Assembly: GCA_965240325.2 (NCBI GenBank)
Contig: OZ251233.1
Location: 682,001 to 746,000, forward strand
DNA length: 64,000 nucleotides
Direction of reading: 5' to 3'
DNA from: Rebecca billardiae RCC1528
Lineage: Eukaryota; Haptophyta
Translations under genes and position numbers: made by a program
The notes under the pieces: model-generated
The model's input: only the letters and a program-made list of their open reading frames with translations
Database searches by the model: none
Told to the model about the DNA's origin: nothing
In this document: positions 42,815-52,121 of the stretch, one piece after another
Position numbering within the stretch: position 1 is the stretch's first letter
Layout of the letters: each line of letters starts with the position of its first letter

Positions 42815-44389
42815 ATGGCCACGGGGATCCTGCATCTCCTTCTCCTGAACGCAGGGGCACTCGAGGAGACAGAGGCGACGGTGATCGCAGCGGATGCGCC
42901 GCATGTCGAGGCGAGTCGCGTGTTGCGTGCCGCGAATTCGAGCGCTCCAGGCGGCGCGGCGGAGGTCGGCGTCGTCCGGCTGCAGACGATGCGCGATGAT
43001 GTGGTCATGCCACAGGTCGCGGTGGGCACGTCACACCTCCAGGAGGACGATCTCCGCGCGGAGATTCGGAGCGCGCTCGCTGTCGGCTTGCGCCACTTCG
43101 ATTTTGCGGAGGTGTACAACAGCCACCGTATCGGTGGTGAGGAGCTCGCACTCGCGGGCGTGCCGCGAGCAGAGCTCTTCGTCACGTCCAAGATTCGTCC
43201 GTGCACCGGGCCGCCCGATGGGTGCACCGAGGAGGCGCTCAACAGGGGCGCGCTTGTGCTGAGGGAGCTCAACATGACCTACGTCGATCTGCTCCTCATT
43301 CACTGGCCACAACAGCAGGTGCGTGCCGCTGCCGCTGCTGGTTTGGTGCGCGAGCGCCCAGAGCTGCCCAGCGAACCCTGCAGCAGCCCACACGCGCCGC
43401 CCATCGCACCTCTCCCCTCCCCCACGCCCTACGCCCTACGCCCCACGCCACAGTCGGTGAGGCGCGCATGCTTCCGGATGCGCGCGCAGTGGGCGGGGCT
43501 GGAGCGCATGTGGCACGCGGGCAAGGCGCGCGCCATCGGCGTGTCCAACTTCTGCCCGCAGCTGATCGAGTGCATCTCGCCCGAGATCGCGATCTCGGTG
43601 CCGTCGTTGTCGCCGCCGCCGCCTCAGGAGGCCACCAGCGCACCCGCCACCGCCCACGTCCCGCCCGCCGTCAACCAGATACGCCTCCACGCGGGGATGG
43701 GCCCCAACCCCGGCGGCATCGCCTCGTACTGCGCCCGCCGGGGGATCGCCCTCGAAGCCTACTCTGCGCTCGGCGGTGCGCAGCGGGGCGAGGTGGGCGT
43801 CAACCTCACGCGCAGCCTCCGCACGAGCCCGGTGCTGCGCGCGATCGGCACTGCGTACGGCCGCTCCGCCGCGGAGGTCGCGCTGCGCTGGGTGCACCAG
43901 CTGGGGCACGCCGTGATCGTGAAGTCGACGAGCGCCCACCACCTCGGGGCAAACGCGAGGATGGCCGCGTGGGCCCTGAGCGACGAGCACATGCGGCAGA
44001 TCAGCGCGATGACGGCGCCACGCGGCGGCAACTACTCGTCGACGTGCAACACGGAGGGCGGCGTCTTTTACTGGAAGGGCGACAAGCCGTCGTCTCGCGT
44101 GGGGGCTGGTCGTGCGAGGCGTGGGCGCTGGCGCCCCACAGTGGCAGCACGCGATGGCGCAGGACTGTCGACGAGCAAGCAGCCGCCGACCGGCATCAAT
44201 CTGCATCCGATGGATGAAGCGCCGGTGGCCGGACGCACTGCGCTGTGGGGCGGAGCAAGCACGCATGCTTCGACGACGGTGGCAGCCACAGTGGCCAGGG
44301 CCAGCGCCGGTGGCAGCGGCCGCATCGTCGCGGGAAAGGTTAAGCATCAGCAGCAGCAGGTTCAGACGCTCAAAGCCAAAGCCAAATAA
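42815..44389 (+). CDS. Aldo-keto reductase with N-terminal hydrophobic segment and long C-terminal tail
   Basis: Exons 42815-43318 and 43454-44389, with a 135-bp intron (CAG|GTGCG...CACAG|TCG). The intron is a multiple of three and stop-free, but reading through it inserts low-complexity sequence into the barrel; about 479 residues spliced. Catalytic tetrad: Asp and Tyr in HFDFAEVYNSHR, Lys in ELFVTSKI, His in DLLLIHWP. Further family marks are ARAIGVSNFCPQ, PAVNQIRLHAG and VALRWVHQLGHAVIVKSTS. AKRs use NADPH to reduce carbonyls. Residues 1-20 are hydrophobic (MATGILHLLLLNAGALEETE), a possible signal peptide, unusual for AKRs. The last 120 residues or so, from about 360, are a disordered extension ending in KAKAK. 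An inverted-repeat element lies 57 bp upstream. Confidence 0.88.
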   Translation: MATGILHLLLLNAGALEETEATVIAADAPHVEASRVLRAANSSAPGGAAEVGVVRLQTMRDDVVMPQVAVGTSHLQEDDLRAEIRSALAVGLRHFDFAEVYNSHRIGGEELALAGVPRAELFVTSKIRPCTGPPDGCTEEALNRGALVLRELNMTYVDLLLIHWPQQQVRAAAAAGLVRERPELPSEPCSSPHAPPIAPLPSPTPYALRPTPQSVRRACFRMRAQWAGLERMWHAGKARAIGVSNFCPQLIECISPEIAISVPSLSPPPPQEATSAPATAHVPPAVNQIRLHAGMGPNPGGIASYCARRGIALEAYSALGGAQRGEVGVNLTRSLRTSPVLRAIGTAYGRSAAEVALRWVHQLGHAVIVKSTSAHHLGANARMAAWALSDEHMRQISAMTAPRGGNYSSTCNTEGGVFYWKGDKPSSRVGAGRARRGRWRPTVAARDGAGLSTSKQPPTGINLHPMDEAPVAGRTALWGGASTHASTTVAATVARASAGGSGRIVAGKVKHQQQQVQTLKAKAK

Positions 44390-44635
44390 GGTGTCAGACT
44401 GTCAGAGAGCCAGTAATACTGCGCTGCCCTGCCCAGCCAGGGGAGTCCCCTCACTGTCAATGGGGTTCAATCCCTTCAATCAACAATCTGGTCCCCTTGC
44501 CCCCGCCAAGGGAGAGCCTTGCCCCCGCCGTGTCATCCGATCCGATCATCCCCGGGCGGCCGGCGCGGCGGGGCGGCGGGCGGCCGGGCGCCGGGCTGGG
44601 GAGAACAGATCCCCCCTTGGCAGGAGGGGCCCCAC
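44390..44635. other. Intergenic region between two plus-strand genes
   Basis: 246 bp with no recognisable element. An upstream in-frame TTG for the next gene begins near 44,519, but no ATG precedes 44,636. Confidence 0.4.
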
Positions 44636-47398
44636 ATGGCGCTGTACGTGCCGCCGCACAAGCGCGGCGGCGGCGGGCGACCGAGCGCGCCCGCGGACGC
44701 GCACGACGGCGACGGCGGCGCGAGCGTGCCACGCCTGGGCGCGCCCGCCGTGCCCGCGCCCGAGCCCGAGCTTCGCGCGATCGCGCGCGCGGGCGCACTG
44801 CCCGTCGCGTGCGCTGCGGCCCTGTGCGCGCTCCCAGACGTCCTCCCGGCGGACGCGTCGCACTCGCGCGACGCGGCGGCGCGGGCGCTCGCGGAGCAGG
44901 GCTCGGTCGCGCTCGTCCTGCGCTGGAGCCCGCGCGCGCTCGCCGACGCGACCGACTGGCTCGCCGCGACGCCCGCCGCCGCGGCCGCCGCGCTCGACTT
45001 CTCGTGCGCCCTCGACAAGACGCAGCGAGCGGACGTGCACGCCGCGGCGGAGCGGCCGGGGCTGCTCTCCGCCTCGACGGGCGTAGGCTCGCGCCGCGCC
45101 GTCTGCGTGTACGCACGACGGCGCGCGGCGTGCGGCGCCCCGCCCGCGCAGCCCGCACCCGCGGGCAGCGACGTCCGCGGCGGCGCGTCCGGCGGCGCGG
45201 ACGGCGCGGCGCTCGCCGAGCGCGCGTGGCGCTGGGCGCAGTACGAGCCAGACCGGCGCTGGGCCTCGCTGTCCGTCGGCGAGGCCGGCGCCGCCCTCGC
45301 CTCGCCCGGCGCCTCCGCCGAGCACGCCGCGCTGCGCGCCGCGCTGCTCGCGCTGCTCGAGCGGCACCAGGCGGCGCGCACGCTGTGCTCAATGCTACGC
45401 GTGGCGCGCGTGGCCGAGGCGCGCGCGCACGCGGCGGCGGTGGACGCGCGCGCGCGCAGCGGCGGCGCGCGCGCGGCGTGCTCGACCGCCGCCGACGCCA
45501 CCGGCCACGCGCCGCCCGCGCCCGTGCCGCCCGCGCCCGCGGCGGCCGGCGGCGCGCCCTCGCAGGGCGGCAGCCATCACTGCCTGGTGAGGCTGGCAGC
45601 TGAGTACGGCGCGCGCGCGTTCGCGCTCGGTGCCGAGGCGGCGCACGACGCGGAGGCGGAGGGCGCGCACACGGAGACGCCGACGCACGCGCTGGTGCGC
45701 GGCGCGGCCGCCGCGTGCGCGCGCGCGCCGCTCTGCGCCGCCGAGGCCGAGGCGCTGGGCGACGAGTGCGCGCGCGGCGTCGGTTGGCTCCTCGGCCCAT
45801 TGCTGGGGGCACGCGCCGCGCCTCTCGCCAACGCGCGAGACGTGCTCGGGCACACGCCGCTGCAGCTGCTCGAGCAGCTGCACCCGGCGCCCGACGCCGC
45901 GCTGGCCGAGCGCTGGTACCCGCTCCGCCAGCGCCTGCGCGCGGCGCTGCTCGCGTCCGGTGCGCGCGAGCAGCTGCCCACGCTGGGCGCGGGCGCGGCG
46001 GGCGGCGTGGTCGGCCGCGCTGTCGGCGGCAGCGGCGGCGTGAGCGGCGGCGGCGGCACGGCGAGAGGGGCGGAGGGCGCGGCGCACGCGGGCGGGATGG
46101 GCTCGCCAGAGCGAGCCGCCAGGGGCGAGAAGGGCCCGCGGGCGTCGCCGCGCGCCTCGCCCGCCGCAGCCGCGGCACCCGCCGCCGCGGGCGGCGCGGG
46201 CGGCGGCGGCGGGCGCAGCGCGCACAAGCGCATGCGTGCGGGTGACGCGCATGCGCGAGCGGCGGCGGCGGCGGCGGCAGCAACGGCAAGCGCCTCCGGC
46301 GTGTCTCCTGACGCGAGCGCCTCGCCCTCGCACACGCCGCTGCACTCTCCTCCTCCTGCCGCGCGTGGCGCAGCGTGCGACGGTGGCGGCGCGCCTCCCA
46401 GCTCGGAGGCAGAACGTCCGCGCTCAGCGCCCGCGGCGCCACCGCCCGCCGCGTCACGGCCTCTCGGCGGCGGCGGCGGCCAGCAGGCCTCGCCCACCGT
46501 GCACGCCGCCGCGCCATCACACGCCGCCGCGCCGCGCACGCCGCCGCGTCGAGCCCCGCCGCCCGCCGTGCCCGCGGCATTGGCACCGGCGGCGGCGAAC
46601 GCTTTGGCCGAAGCCGCGCAGCCGCAGCCGCAGCCGCAGCCGCAGCCGCAGCCGCAGCCGCAGCCGCAGCCGCAGCAGCCGCAGGCGCCGCAGCCACAGC
46701 AGCCACAGCCGCAGAAGGAGGGCGGAAGCGCGACCGCCGCGGCCGGTGCGGAGGGCAGCGCGGCTTGCGCGCCGGCGGGCAAGCCCAAGCCGCGCGCGGC
46801 CGTCCAGCGCGGATCGAGGCTGTTCAAGCAGATCGTCGAGATACAGCGAGATCGGCAGTCTTATGATCAGGTGGGGTGCAAGCGCGCCGCGCGCGCCCGG
46901 AGCGTGCGCGCGCGGCGTGGCTTCTGCGCTGCGCTCGTGGGCACGCGCCGCCGCAGAAGCGCGTGTGCGCGCTCTGCGCTCAGGCCGCGCCGCGCCGCGC
47001 GTGCGCGCGCGTGCCCCATGCAGTCGGTCGACTCGCGCAAGTACCACCTCGCGCGCTGGCAGAGCCACATGCGCAGGATGGGCGCCGATGACGACGGGCC
47101 GCACGACGGGCCTGCCGCCGCAGCCACTGAGACGGCCGCCGCGGAGCCTGCCGCCACGCTGGGCGGCAAACCCCACCAGCTGAGCCCCGAGCAACTGAGC
47201 ACCGGGCGGGGGCACGCACGGCAGGGCCAACAGGGCCCCGCGAGCAGCGGCGGGCGCGCACGCGCCGAGCGCGGACGCGCTCACCCTGGGCAGCAGCACG
47301 GCGTTGCGCGGCCATCCTCACGTGACGCTGAGCGCGCGGACGCGTGTGGCATGGCCATGGCGGGCGTAGCGGCTTCTGTCGAGTCCGCCGCCGAATGA
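44636..47398 (+). CDS. R3H-domain protein, probably RNA/mRNA associated
   Basis: The ATG at 44636 starts MALYVPPHKRGGGG. The YVPPHxR motif is found at the start of several mRNA-associated proteins such as DDX3-type helicases, where it binds eIF4E. Exons 44636-46870 and 47024-47398 (intron 46871-47023, CAG|GTGGG...TGCAG|TCG, length divisible by three), about 869 residues. An R3H domain lies at about 118-160: LDFSCALDKTQRADVHAAAE with RxxxH, then GLLSAST and RRAVCVYAR; R3H folds bind single-stranded nucleic acid. The middle is Ala-rich and helical. Residues about 660-690 are a (Pro-Gln)n run encoded by a GCCGCA hexamer repeat near 46,620-46,680. The spliced C-terminus contains QIVEIQRDRQSYDQ-SVDSRK and ARWQSHMRRM, basic and conserved-looking. 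A 749-codon antisense frame is a shadow. Confidence 0.75.
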   Translation: MALYVPPHKRGGGGRPSAPADAHDGDGGASVPRLGAPAVPAPEPELRAIARAGALPVACAAALCALPDVLPADASHSRDAAARALAEQGSVALVLRWSPRALADATDWLAATPAAAAAALDFSCALDKTQRADVHAAAERPGLLSASTGVGSRRAVCVYARRRAACGAPPAQPAPAGSDVRGGASGGADGAALAERAWRWAQYEPDRRWASLSVGEAGAALASPGASAEHAALRAALLALLERHQAARTLCSMLRVARVAEARAHAAAVDARARSGGARAACSTAADATGHAPPAPVPPAPAAAGGAPSQGGSHHCLVRLAAEYGARAFALGAEAAHDAEAEGAHTETPTHALVRGAAAACARAPLCAAEAEALGDECARGVGWLLGPLLGARAAPLANARDVLGHTPLQLLEQLHPAPDAALAERWYPLRQRLRAALLASGAREQLPTLGAGAAGGVVGRAVGGSGGVSGGGGTARGAEGAAHAGGMGSPERAARGEKGPRASPRASPAAAAAPAAAGGAGGGGGRSAHKRMRAGDAHARAAAAAAAATASASGVSPDASASPSHTPLHSPPPAARGAACDGGGAPPSSEAERPRSAPAAPPPAASRPLGGGGGQQASPTVHAAAPSHAAAPRTPPRRAPPPAVPAALAPAAANALAEAAQPQPQPQPQPQPQPQPQPQQPQAPQPQQPQPQKEGGSATAAAGAEGSAACAPAGKPKPRAAVQRGSRLFKQIVEIQRDRQSYDQVGCKRAARARSVRARRGFCAALVGTRRRRSACARSALRPRRAARARACPMQSVDSRKYHLARWQSHMRRMGADDDGPHDGPAAAATETAAAEPAATLGGKPHQLSPEQLSTGRGHARQGQQGPASSGGRARAERGRAHPGQQHGVARPSSRDAERADACGMAMAGVAASVESAAE

Positions 47399-48009
47399 CT
47401 CACCAATGGCCATATAGCAGGCGAATAATGGCTGGCCTGACCGCGCAGCCTGCTGCTGCTGCCTGCTGATGTGTTCCGGACTGCCGAAGTGCCGATTGAC
47501 GTGACTCGTCCCGGCCGAGTCGTTGATGACTCATCGTTTTATAAGTCGCGCGTTTATTATACTTTATAGTCGTTGCGCATGTCATCACTTATTGTCGCGT
47601 CAAAGTCGTCGGAGTATACGGTCTTACTCTTATTAGCAGTGGGTGCTGGCGACGCCGACGGCTGGCCGGAGTCCGGGCTCGGCCGCCGCGGCCGCGCCTA
47701 CAGACAGAGTACAGAGTACAGCAGTAGTAGTTACTGACGACTGTCGTCGGTCTGTCTGAGTCAGTACCGCCACCGACGTTCACGTGTGGCGCGTCGGCCC
47801 GCCGCTGGCCCGCTGCCAGTGCCGATGCCACTCGGCCTGCCCCTGCTCGGATCATGGCTGATGATGATGAGTAGTCGTATATATATAGCTTATTACGTCG
47901 ACGTTACGTCGATCTGATGACGATATCGGGCAACTGACGACGCGCGACCGAAACGTAGTCGTTATATTCGCGACGATCCGCCGTGCTCACTCACTCGTGC
48001 TGGCTGGGG
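47399..48009. other. Convergent intergenic region
   Basis: This stretch lies between the 3' ends of the R3H gene (plus) and the SEL1 gene (minus). It is partly AT-rich near 47,520-47,650 and 47,870-47,990. No gene or repeat was recognised. Confidence 0.55.
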
Positions 48010-49626
48010 CTACACGGCCGCGGGCGCAGCTGCGGCAGAGGCTTCACCTGCTGCCAGTGCGCACCACTCGTTGCAGTGGGGCCTGTGCACCTTCCACGAG
48101 CTGCGCAGGTGCTCACGCGAGCAGAAGACTGCCACGTGGCAGCGCTCGCACTTCTTCAGACCATGGCCTGTCCGTCCACAGGTGATGCAGCACTGGGAGA
48201 CGACCTCGCGCTTTCCAGCTAACGAAGCCAGCATACGGCACGCTCTACCTCTGGCGACGGGATCGAGCTCTTGGGCACGGCGCAGCAGCCGCGCGCCCTC
48301 CTCCACGTCACGCGCCACTCCAGTACCCAGCATCGTCATCGTTCCCAGCGAGACGTGTGCAGGTGCGCTTCCGCCATCAGCAGCCAGCCGGTACCAGCGC
48401 ATCGCCTCGCCCCAATCCTGCTGCGCACCCTCGCCACTCATGTAGCACTCGCCCAGCTTGAGCTGCGCTTCAGCAACGCCCTGCTCGGCCGCCAGCCGGT
48501 ACCAGCGCACTGCCTCGCCCAAGTCCTGCTGCACACCCTTGCCTTGCTCGTAGCACACGCCCAGGTTGAAGTGCGCGAAGTGTGCGTCAGCAACGCCCTG
48601 CTCGGCTGCCAGCCGGTACCAGCGCACTGCCTCGCCCCAATCCTGCTGCACACCCTCGCCATTCGCGTAGCACGAGCCCAGATAGCCCTGCGCTTGCGCA
48701 TAGCCCTGCTCGGCCGCCAGCCGGGACCAGCGCGCTGCCTCGCCCCAATCCTGCTGCACACCCTCGGCCCGCGCGTAGCACGAGCCCAGACTGCACTGAG
48801 CTTGAGCATTGCCCTGCTCGGCCGCCAGCCGGTACCAGCGCGCTGCCTGGGCCCAATCCTGCTGCACACCCTCGCCATTCGCGTAGCACGAGCCCAGATC
48901 GCCCTGCGCTTGCGCATAGCCCTGCTCGGCCGCCAGCCGATACCAGCGCACCGCCTCGCCCCAATCCTGCTGCACACCCTCGCCATGCATGTAGCACCCG
49001 CCCAGATGGAACTGCGCATGCGCATGGCCCTGCTCGGCTGCCAGCCGGTACCAGCGCACACCCTCGCCCCAATCCTGTTGCACACCCTCGCCTTGCTCGT
49101 AGCATGCACCCAGATTGTGCTGCGCTAGCATATCGCCCTGCTCGGCTGCCAGCCGATACCAGCGCACCGCCTCGCCCCAATCCTGCTGCACACCCTCGCC
49201 ATTCGCGTAGCACGAGCCCAGACTGAACTGCGCTCGCGCATAGCCCTGCTCGGCTGCCAGCCGAAACCAGCGCGCTGCCTCGCCCAAATCCTGCTGCACA
49301 CCCTTGCCTTGCTCGTAGCACACGCCCAACTTGTGCCGCGCCTCCGAATGGCCCTGCTCGGCCGCCAGCCGGTACCAGCGCGCGGCTGCCTCGAGGTCAA
49401 CATGCTGATCAAGCTCGCCTGCTCTGCAGATGGCGCCCATTTTTGCCTGCGCATCGGCAAAGCCGCGCGCAGCGGCGAGAGTGTACAGGCGAAAGGCTTC
49501 GCGCTCGTCCTGCGCGATGCCGTCGCCATTATCAGCCCGCCGCGCCAGAAGGAACGTCGCACGCGCGTCGCCGCGCCCCGACTTGCGCCAGAGGAGCCCG
49601 ACCGCCGCGGAAGCGTTCGCCGCCAT
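48010..49626 (-). CDS. SEL1-repeat protein with C-terminal MYND finger
   Basis: The first ATG in frame is at 49626 (MAANASAAVGLLW); a longer frame begins only with TTG. 538 residues, single exon. About eleven 36-residue SEL1/TPR-like repeats fill residues 35-445, each close to EAARWYRLAAEQG, then AQ-LG-CY-GEGVQQDWG. The C-terminal MYND finger lies at about 475-512: CITCGRTGHGLKKCERCHVA, then VFCSREH and HRPHC. SEL1 proteins are adaptors in complexes such as ER-associated degradation or signalling scaffolds; no signal peptide is seen, so cytosolic or nuclear is more likely. The 108-bp DNA units are nearly identical, including at third positions, indicating recent repeat homogenisation. A 278-bp element lies 77 bp upstream of the start. 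Confidence 0.9.
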   Translation of the reverse strand: MAANASAAVGLLWRKSGRGDARATFLLARRADNGDGIAQDEREAFRLYTLAAARGFADAQAKMGAICRAGELDQHVDLEAAARWYRLAAEQGHSEARHKLGVCYEQGKGVQQDLGEAARWFRLAAEQGYARAQFSLGSCYANGEGVQQDWGEAVRWYRLAAEQGDMLAQHNLGACYEQGEGVQQDWGEGVRWYRLAAEQGHAHAQFHLGGCYMHGEGVQQDWGEAVRWYRLAAEQGYAQAQGDLGSCYANGEGVQQDWAQAARWYRLAAEQGNAQAQCSLGSCYARAEGVQQDWGEAARWSRLAAEQGYAQAQGYLGSCYANGEGVQQDWGEAVRWYRLAAEQGVADAHFAHFNLGVCYEQGKGVQQDLGEAVRWYRLAAEQGVAEAQLKLGECYMSGEGAQQDWGEAMRWYRLAADGGSAPAHVSLGTMTMLGTGVARDVEEGARLLRRAQELDPVARGRACRMLASLAGKREVVSQCCITCGRTGHGLKKCERCHVAVFCSREHLRSSWKVHRPHCNEWCALAAGEASAAAAPAAV

Positions 49627-49703
49627 GTTGCACGAGGAAGCCAAGTCGTGCGCGCACCGGACCACCGGTGAATACAACGGGATGCCGCGAGGATCCCGTT
49701 GTA

Positions 49704-49981
49704 CAGTTTACTATGTTTTAACGTGCACACTTGGTTAAGGCGTGATTGACGCCATCCAACACTGCACAAAGACACCGCCACAAACAGACCGGCGCAGGCA
49801 GCAGTATTCATCAGGAGATCCCAAGTGCTACTACTAGTAGTATTAAAATAGCTGCTGCTGTGTCAATGGCCATTAGCAGGCGAACTGCTGATGGGTAGGT
49901 CTCTCTTCGGAGAGCGTGCGATGAAGGATGGCGCGGCAACCTGCCACCGTGAGCCTTACGCACGTTAAAACAAATAAACTG
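49704..49981. mobile_element. 278-bp inverted-repeat element (MITE-like), TA target duplication
   Basis: The left end CAGTTTACTATGTTTTAACG pairs with the right end CGTTAAAACAAATAAACTG. The inverted repeat is about 23 bp with one gap and one mismatch. TA flanks both ends (49,702-49,703 and 49,982-49,983), a Tc1/mariner-like pattern. Internal blocks recur elsewhere: ACGCCATCCAACACTGCAC at 35.7 kb, and the last 90 bp at 38,610-38,698. It lies between the divergent SEL1 and TPT-transporter genes. Confidence 0.85.
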
Positions 49982-50136
49982 TAGACGAATCTCATCCAGC
50001 TCCAAACCTGGGCAGGTGTGCAGACGTACGGCGCATCAGGCGCGCGGTCAGGCGCGGCGACGCAACTGCCCACGCGGATTTCGTGCGTGTGCGGCGCACC
50101 CCGTCGTTGACGCGGCGCGCACACGTGCGCGCGCGC

Positions 50137-51904
50137 ATGGCGGCCACGAGTGAGGGTCAGGTCATAGACGGATCGCCCGTCAGCGATGGCGACGGCCTGG
50201 CTGACGCTCGCGGGGCGCCGAGCTACAGCTCCTCCATCGAGTCTTTGCCTTCGTCGGCCGGCACAACGACAGGGGAATCACTATCAGAGCAGGCCCCGCT
50301 CACGCCCGCGAGGCGCAGGTTCTTCGCCGTGCTCGGGCTGCTCATCTGGTCCGCCGCGTCCTCCGCACTCACGATGCTCAACAAGGTGCAGGCCAGCGCG
50401 TGCGTGGTCGCGGCGTCGCGCACTTGCATCCGCTCATGCTGGCGTCTTGCGCGGACGCCCTCACTCACTCCGTGCGGCTGCCACAGGTGATTCTCTCGTC
50501 CGAAGGCTTTGCCTACCCGATGACGCTGTGCAGCTTCGGCCTGCTAACCTCGGCGCTGCTCTCGGCAGCGGCGGTGCGCGGCCTGGGGCTCAAGCTCCGC
50601 AAGCTCGGTATGTATGCGGCCAGCTTGAACGCGCTGCGGTGCGTGCGCCACGAACCACGCCGCCGGCGCCTGGAGGCTGATCCTTCGACCGCGCGCCTCC
50701 CGCGTCGATCGGCACCGCGCACACAGGCGGGCGCTCCATCGCGCTGCGCTTCCTGCTGGTCGGGATCGCCATGGCGCTGGTGCACTGCCTGGGCACGCTC
50801 AGCTACCTGTACATCTCGGTCAGGTAGGCGTGGCTGCTGCGTGCGTTGCAACGGCCGCTCGAGCAGGCGGGTGCTACGCTACTGCTCGCACGCCCCCGGC
50901 CATGGCGTGCCATGCGGGCGCGCGCATGCGTGTTTGCGTGCACTGGTGGTTCACTGTCCGCGTGTCCGCGCGCGCGTTGCACCCGTGCAGCTTCATCCAG
51001 ATGCTCAAGACGGCAGCGCCCATTTACACGATGATCGTCGCCTCGATCGCGCGGCTCGAGACGCCAACGCTGCCGATCGTGGGCTCGCTGGTGGTGATCG
51101 TGGCCGGCATGGCAATCACCTCGGTCGGCGAGGCGCACTTCAAGTGCGCAGCGGCACGTGTGCAGGCGCTCTGGCTGGGCGCTCCTCGCACCACCCGCCC
51201 ACGCGCTGCCTCTCCCCCCCTCCCCCCTCCCCCTTCCCGCGTGCCCCCTGCCCTGCCCCCCCAGCTGGATCGGATTCGGCTCGTACTTGCTCTCGCAGGT
51301 CTTCAACGCGCTGCGACTGGTGATGACGCAGCTGCTGCTCTCGAACCTCGCTCTGCACCCGCTCGAGGGACTGCTCTACCTCGCGCCCACGTGCACGCTG
51401 TGCCTCTGGGTTGGGGCCGCCGTCTTCGAGCTGCGGCCGATGCTCGAGGCTGACGCCCTCGGCCTGCTGCTAAGGCGCCCGTGGCTGTACGTGGCCTCCG
51501 CGCTCCTCGGCTTTGTGGTGAACGTCTCCTCGTTCATGGTGCTGCGGTACAGCTCGGCGCTCACGATGAAGCTGGTCGGGATCCTCACCAACATTGCCCT
51601 CGTCGTCGCCGCTTGCATCGCGTTTGGCGACGAGCTCACGCTGCTGCAGCTGTGCGGCTATGCGATCGCGTTGCTCGGCTTCGTGTGGTACCACGCGCTC
51701 AAGGCGCGCAAGGGGCAGGGCGACAAGGGAGGCGGCATCCAGCCAGGCGCGGGCGATCTGCCGGATGACGTGATGGACAAACGCTCTACACGGCCCTGGT
51801 CGTCCTCGTCACTGTCCTACTGCTTATTTCATCAAAGTTGCGTGACGATGGTGATGCCGACGAGACAGTCGGAGGGTGAGAGCCGAGCCCTGCGGTTGTT
51901 ATGA
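50137..51904 (+). CDS. TPT/DMT-family sugar-phosphate or nucleotide-sugar transporter
   Basis: Five exons join in phase: 50137-50385, 50487-50607, 50727-50823, 50991-51143 and 51265-51904, about 419 residues. All four introns are GT-AG, 100-167 bp. Each join restores family sequence: TMLNK-VILSSEGFAYPMTL, then RKLG-GRSIALRFLLVG, LYISVS-FIQMLKTAAPIY, and EAHFN-WIGFGSYLLSQVFNA. About ten membrane helices are visible. The LNK near the first helix, the VSFxQxxK motif of helix 4 and the Lys-Tyr-type region of helix 9 (MVLRYSSALTMKLVGIL) are typical of the TPT/NST superfamily. The family exchanges phosphate for triose-, pentose- or hexose-phosphates across plastid envelopes, or nucleotide sugars across Golgi membranes. 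The N-terminus (about 55 hydrophilic residues, no signal peptide) favours an endomembrane location, and the substrate cannot be told. Confidence 0.9.
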
Positions 51905-52121
51905 CGATATATGACGACACACGACTTTAGCTAACGACGCTCACGCTGCGCGGGTCAGACGTATACGCGTAGTACGCTACGACTCATGCGCTGCATATTG
52001 ATGTCGCGTGCATGATGAATGATCGACGCGATATATATTGAGATCGATCGCGTCCGCGCGCGCCGCGTAGTCCGCGCGCCGGACCGACGGCCGGGCGTCG
52101 GCGGCCCGTCTGCTGGCACCG

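Noticed and set aside
44457-46706. 749-codon minus-strand frame, almost all Ala, Arg and Pro
   Set aside because: It is a shadow of the R3H-protein gene.
48270-49400. Regularly spaced repeats resembling a CRISPR array
   Set aside because: The 108-bp period is the coding period of SEL1 repeats in an intact frame; there are no unique spacers, and the genome is eukaryotic.
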